Source: Rhizobiaceae bacterium
GTDB lineage: Bacteria > Pseudomonadota > Alphaproteobacteria > Rhizobiales > Rhizobiaceae
Length of the DNA: 7,325 bases
Assembly (NCBI GenBank): GCA_020696915.1
Contig: JAJFMR010000141.1
Coordinates: 1-7,325 of the forward strand
Direction: 5' to 3'
Of this stretch, positions 5,761 through 7,325 are shown piece after piece; the first letter of the stretch is position 1; each line of letters begins with the position of its first letter. Made by a program: the position numbers and the translations under genes. The notes beneath the pieces were generated by a model. That model saw only the letters and a list, made by a program, of their open reading frames with translations. It was not told the DNA's origin and did not search any database.

Positions 5761-6564
5761 ATGCCTATCGAAAACGCGGTCAGTGCCGAAGAGATCAAGG
5801 TCGATCTCAAGAAGATGCACATCTCCGATACCGACGTGGCGATCGACATCGTCGGCATGTACAAATGGTACGGCGACTTCAATGTGCTGAAAGACATCAA
5901 CCTGCGCGTCATGCGCGGTGAGCGAATCGTCGTATGCGGGCCCTCGGGCTCTGGCAAATCCACGATGATCCGCTGCATCAACCGGCTCGAGGAGCATCAG
6001 AAGGGCAAGATCGTCGTCGACGGCAAGGAACTGACCAACGATCTCAAGAAGATCGACGAGGTGCGCCGCGAGGTCGGCATGGTCTTCCAGCATTTCAACC
6101 TGTTTCCCCATCTGACCATCCTGGAGAACTGCACGCTGGCTCCGATCTGGGTGCGCAAGATGCCCAGGAAGCAGGCGGAGGAAGTGGCCATGCACTTCCT
6201 GACGAGGGTAAAAATTCCCGAGCAGGCCCAAAAATACCCAGGCCAGCTCTCCGGTGGCCAGCAGCAGCGCGTGGCGATCGCCCGTTCGCTTTGCATGAAC
6301 CCGCGCATAATGCTGTTCGATGAGCCGACTTCGGCGCTCGATCCGGAAATGATCAAGGAAGTGCTGGAGACGATGGTCAGCCTCGCCGAAGAAGGCATGA
6401 CCATGCTGTGCGTAACGCACGAGATGGGATTTGCCCGCAAGGTGGCCAACCGCGTCATCTTCATGGATCACGGCCAGATCGTCGAGCAGAACACGCCGGC
6501 CGAGTTTTTCGACAACCCCAAGCACGAGCGTACGAAACTGTTCCTGTCGCAGATCCTGCATTAG
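5761..6564 (+). CDS. aapP: AapP, ATP-binding protein of the general L-amino acid ABC transporter
   Basis: A 267-residue cytoplasmic ATPase of the polar amino acid uptake group (HisP/GlnQ-like), which docks on AapQ/AapM and powers import. All nucleotide-binding motifs are intact: aromatic A-loop around KWYG (35-38), Walker A GPSGSGKST (60-68, K66), Q-loop Q110 in GMVFQHFNLFPH, signature LSGGQ (163-167), Walker B IMLFDEP (183-189, catalytic E188), D-loop SALD (191-194) and switch histidine H220 in VTHEMGFA. About 26 residues precede the ATPase fold, more than in HisP. They include a charged EEIKVDLKKMH stretch and look like part of the protein since coding character is maintained. The ATG at 5761 follows AGGGAA at 5750-5755 and is 9 bp after the aapM stop. 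It is the last gene of the operon and faces a minus-strand gene 29 bp away. Confidence 0.96.
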   Translation: MPIENAVSAEEIKVDLKKMHISDTDVAIDIVGMYKWYGDFNVLKDINLRVMRGERIVVCGPSGSGKSTMIRCINRLEEHQKGKIVVDGKELTNDLKKIDEVRREVGMVFQHFNLFPHLTILENCTLAPIWVRKMPRKQAEEVAMHFLTRVKIPEQAQKYPGQLSGGQQQRVAIARSLCMNPRIMLFDEPTSALDPEMIKEVLETMVSLAEEGMTMLCVTHEMGFARKVANRVIFMDHGQIVEQNTPAEFFDNPKHERTKLFLSQILH

Positions 6565-6593
6565 GAGCTGGCAACCGAGGCAGCTGAAGCGGG

Positions 6594-7325
6594 CTATGCC
6601 GGCGGGCGGTGCTCCGGCGGTGCCGGTTCCCAACCGTAGAGCCAGTCGAGATCGGCCGCCAGCTGCTCTGGCCCCCGCAGCCTCAGAAACAGGTTCCTGG
6701 CGAACGCGACGAGCCCGGAGGCGTGCCAGGCGCGGCGGTTGAGCGCGCCGCGCCGCGCCACGCGGCGGATGCGCGGACGCCGTTCCGCCTCCCAGGCCGC
6801 GAGAGCTCGGCTCATGTCGTGGGGGCGCGCCGCAACGTGGGTTGCCAGCGTGTCGGCATCCTCGATCGCCATTGCCGCCCCCTGCGCCGCAAACGGCGTC
6901 ATGGCGTGGGCTGCATCGCCGATCAGCGCGAGCCCCGGCGCCGTCCATGGGTGCTCCGGATCGACCGTGTGTATCGGCCAGGCCGTCCAGTCGGCAGCGT
7001 CCGCGGCGAGTCCGGCAAGGGCAGGTGCGACGCGCAACATCGCTCTCTCGAGCAAGCGTCGGTCGGGGCGCTCGGTCCACGAGTTCGCCAGATCGGGGCC
7101 CGCCGTGAATGCGGCGAGGTTGAACATGGTGCCGCCGCGCAAAGGATAGATGACGATGTGAAGGTCGGGCGACAGGACTGCCGTCACCACCTTGGCCGCG
7201 CCCAGCAGGTCCAGGATCCGCCCTTCCGGGCTGTCGGCGCCGACCGTCCTTCGCCACGCGACGTCGCCCGAGAAACGGCTTCTTCCCGCCGCGCCGGAAA
7301 GGCCGCGCAGCGTCGACCAGACCCC
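6594..7325 (-). CDS. FAD-dependent monooxygenase (salicylate hydroxylase / UbiH-like), C-terminal part
   Basis: The gene runs off the right edge of the window, so its start and N-terminal dinucleotide-binding motif are missing. The visible 243 residues read open to the last base and begin GVWSTLRGLSG, typical of the middle of class A flavoprotein hydroxylases. The best marker is GLALIGDAAHAMTPFAAQGAAMAIEDA at about 131-157 of the visible part, the GD motif that contacts the FAD ribityl chain and is shared by salicylate hydroxylase, UbiH and related enzymes. The FSGDVAWR (18-25) and YPLRGGTMFNL (60-70) stretches fit 3-hydroxybenzoate/salicylate hydroxylase-like proteins. Such enzymes hydroxylate aromatic substrates with NAD(P)H and O2; the substrate here cannot be told. 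The C-terminus ends in a short proline-rich tail. It is convergent with aapP and not part of that operon. Confidence 0.88.
   Translation of the reverse strand, partial: GVWSTLRGLSGAAGRSRFSGDVAWRRTVGADSPEGRILDLLGAAKVVTAVLSPDLHIVIYPLRGGTMFNLAAFTAGPDLANSWTERPDRRLLERAMLRVAPALAGLAADAADWTAWPIHTVDPEHPWTAPGLALIGDAAHAMTPFAAQGAAMAIEDADTLATHVAARPHDMSRALAAWEAERRPRIRRVARRGALNRRAWHASGLVAFARNLFLRLRGPEQLAADLDWLYGWEPAPPEHRPPA

Noticed and set aside
5443..7257. A 604-codon open frame on the minus strand crossing aapP, the end of aapM and the monooxygenase
   Set aside because: It lies antisense to well-supported aapM and aapP and out of frame with the monooxygenase; the product is low-complexity and rich in R, H and A. 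Such frames are common in GC-rich DNA.

Overview
The window is GC-rich chromosomal DNA that looks like a Rhizobiales alphaproteobacterium, probably close to Mesorhizobium or another Phyllobacteriaceae member. Three things point there: a complete general L-amino-acid ABC transporter operon of the Aap type (aapJQMP) with a divergent cystathionine beta-lyase gene beside it, an NDUFS4-type accessory subunit of respiratory complex I (an alphaproteobacterial and mitochondrial trait), and strong G/C preference at third codon positions. The genus is inferred from gene content and was not tested by a search.

Layout from left to right: positions 1-101 hold no gene, but contain a small hairpin and two imperfect direct repeats that resemble insertion-sequence end repeats. 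A tRNA-Arg(TCT) gene follows on the minus strand (102-178). Next, also on the minus strand, are the NDUFS4-like gene (216-521) and a MetC-type cystathionine beta-lyase gene (711-1883), separated by a strong hairpin that probably ends the metC transcript. A 419-bp divergent intergenic region (1884-2302) carries the control signals for metC and for the aap operon; it includes a perfect 21-bp tandem duplication just upstream of the metC start. On the plus strand, aapJ (binding protein), aapQ and aapM (membrane permeases) and aapP (ATPase) fill 2303-6564. A perfect 22-bp palindrome sits in the aapJ-aapQ gap. The last gene is a minus-strand FAD-dependent monooxygenase, convergent with aapP and cut off by the window's right edge.

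The four Aap proteins form one import machine. AapJ captures L-amino acids in the periplasm, AapQ and AapM form the channel in the inner membrane, and AapP hydrolyses ATP at the cytoplasmic face. MetC next door breaks down cystathionine (or cystine) to homocysteine, so amino-acid uptake and methionine synthesis lie back to back around one control region. The tRNA, the complex I subunit and the monooxygenase have no evident functional link to the transporter.

I found no convincing sign of an undescribed system. The observations most worth checking are the palindrome between aapJ and aapQ, the 21-bp duplication in the metC leader, and the possible mobile-element remnant beside the tRNA gene.
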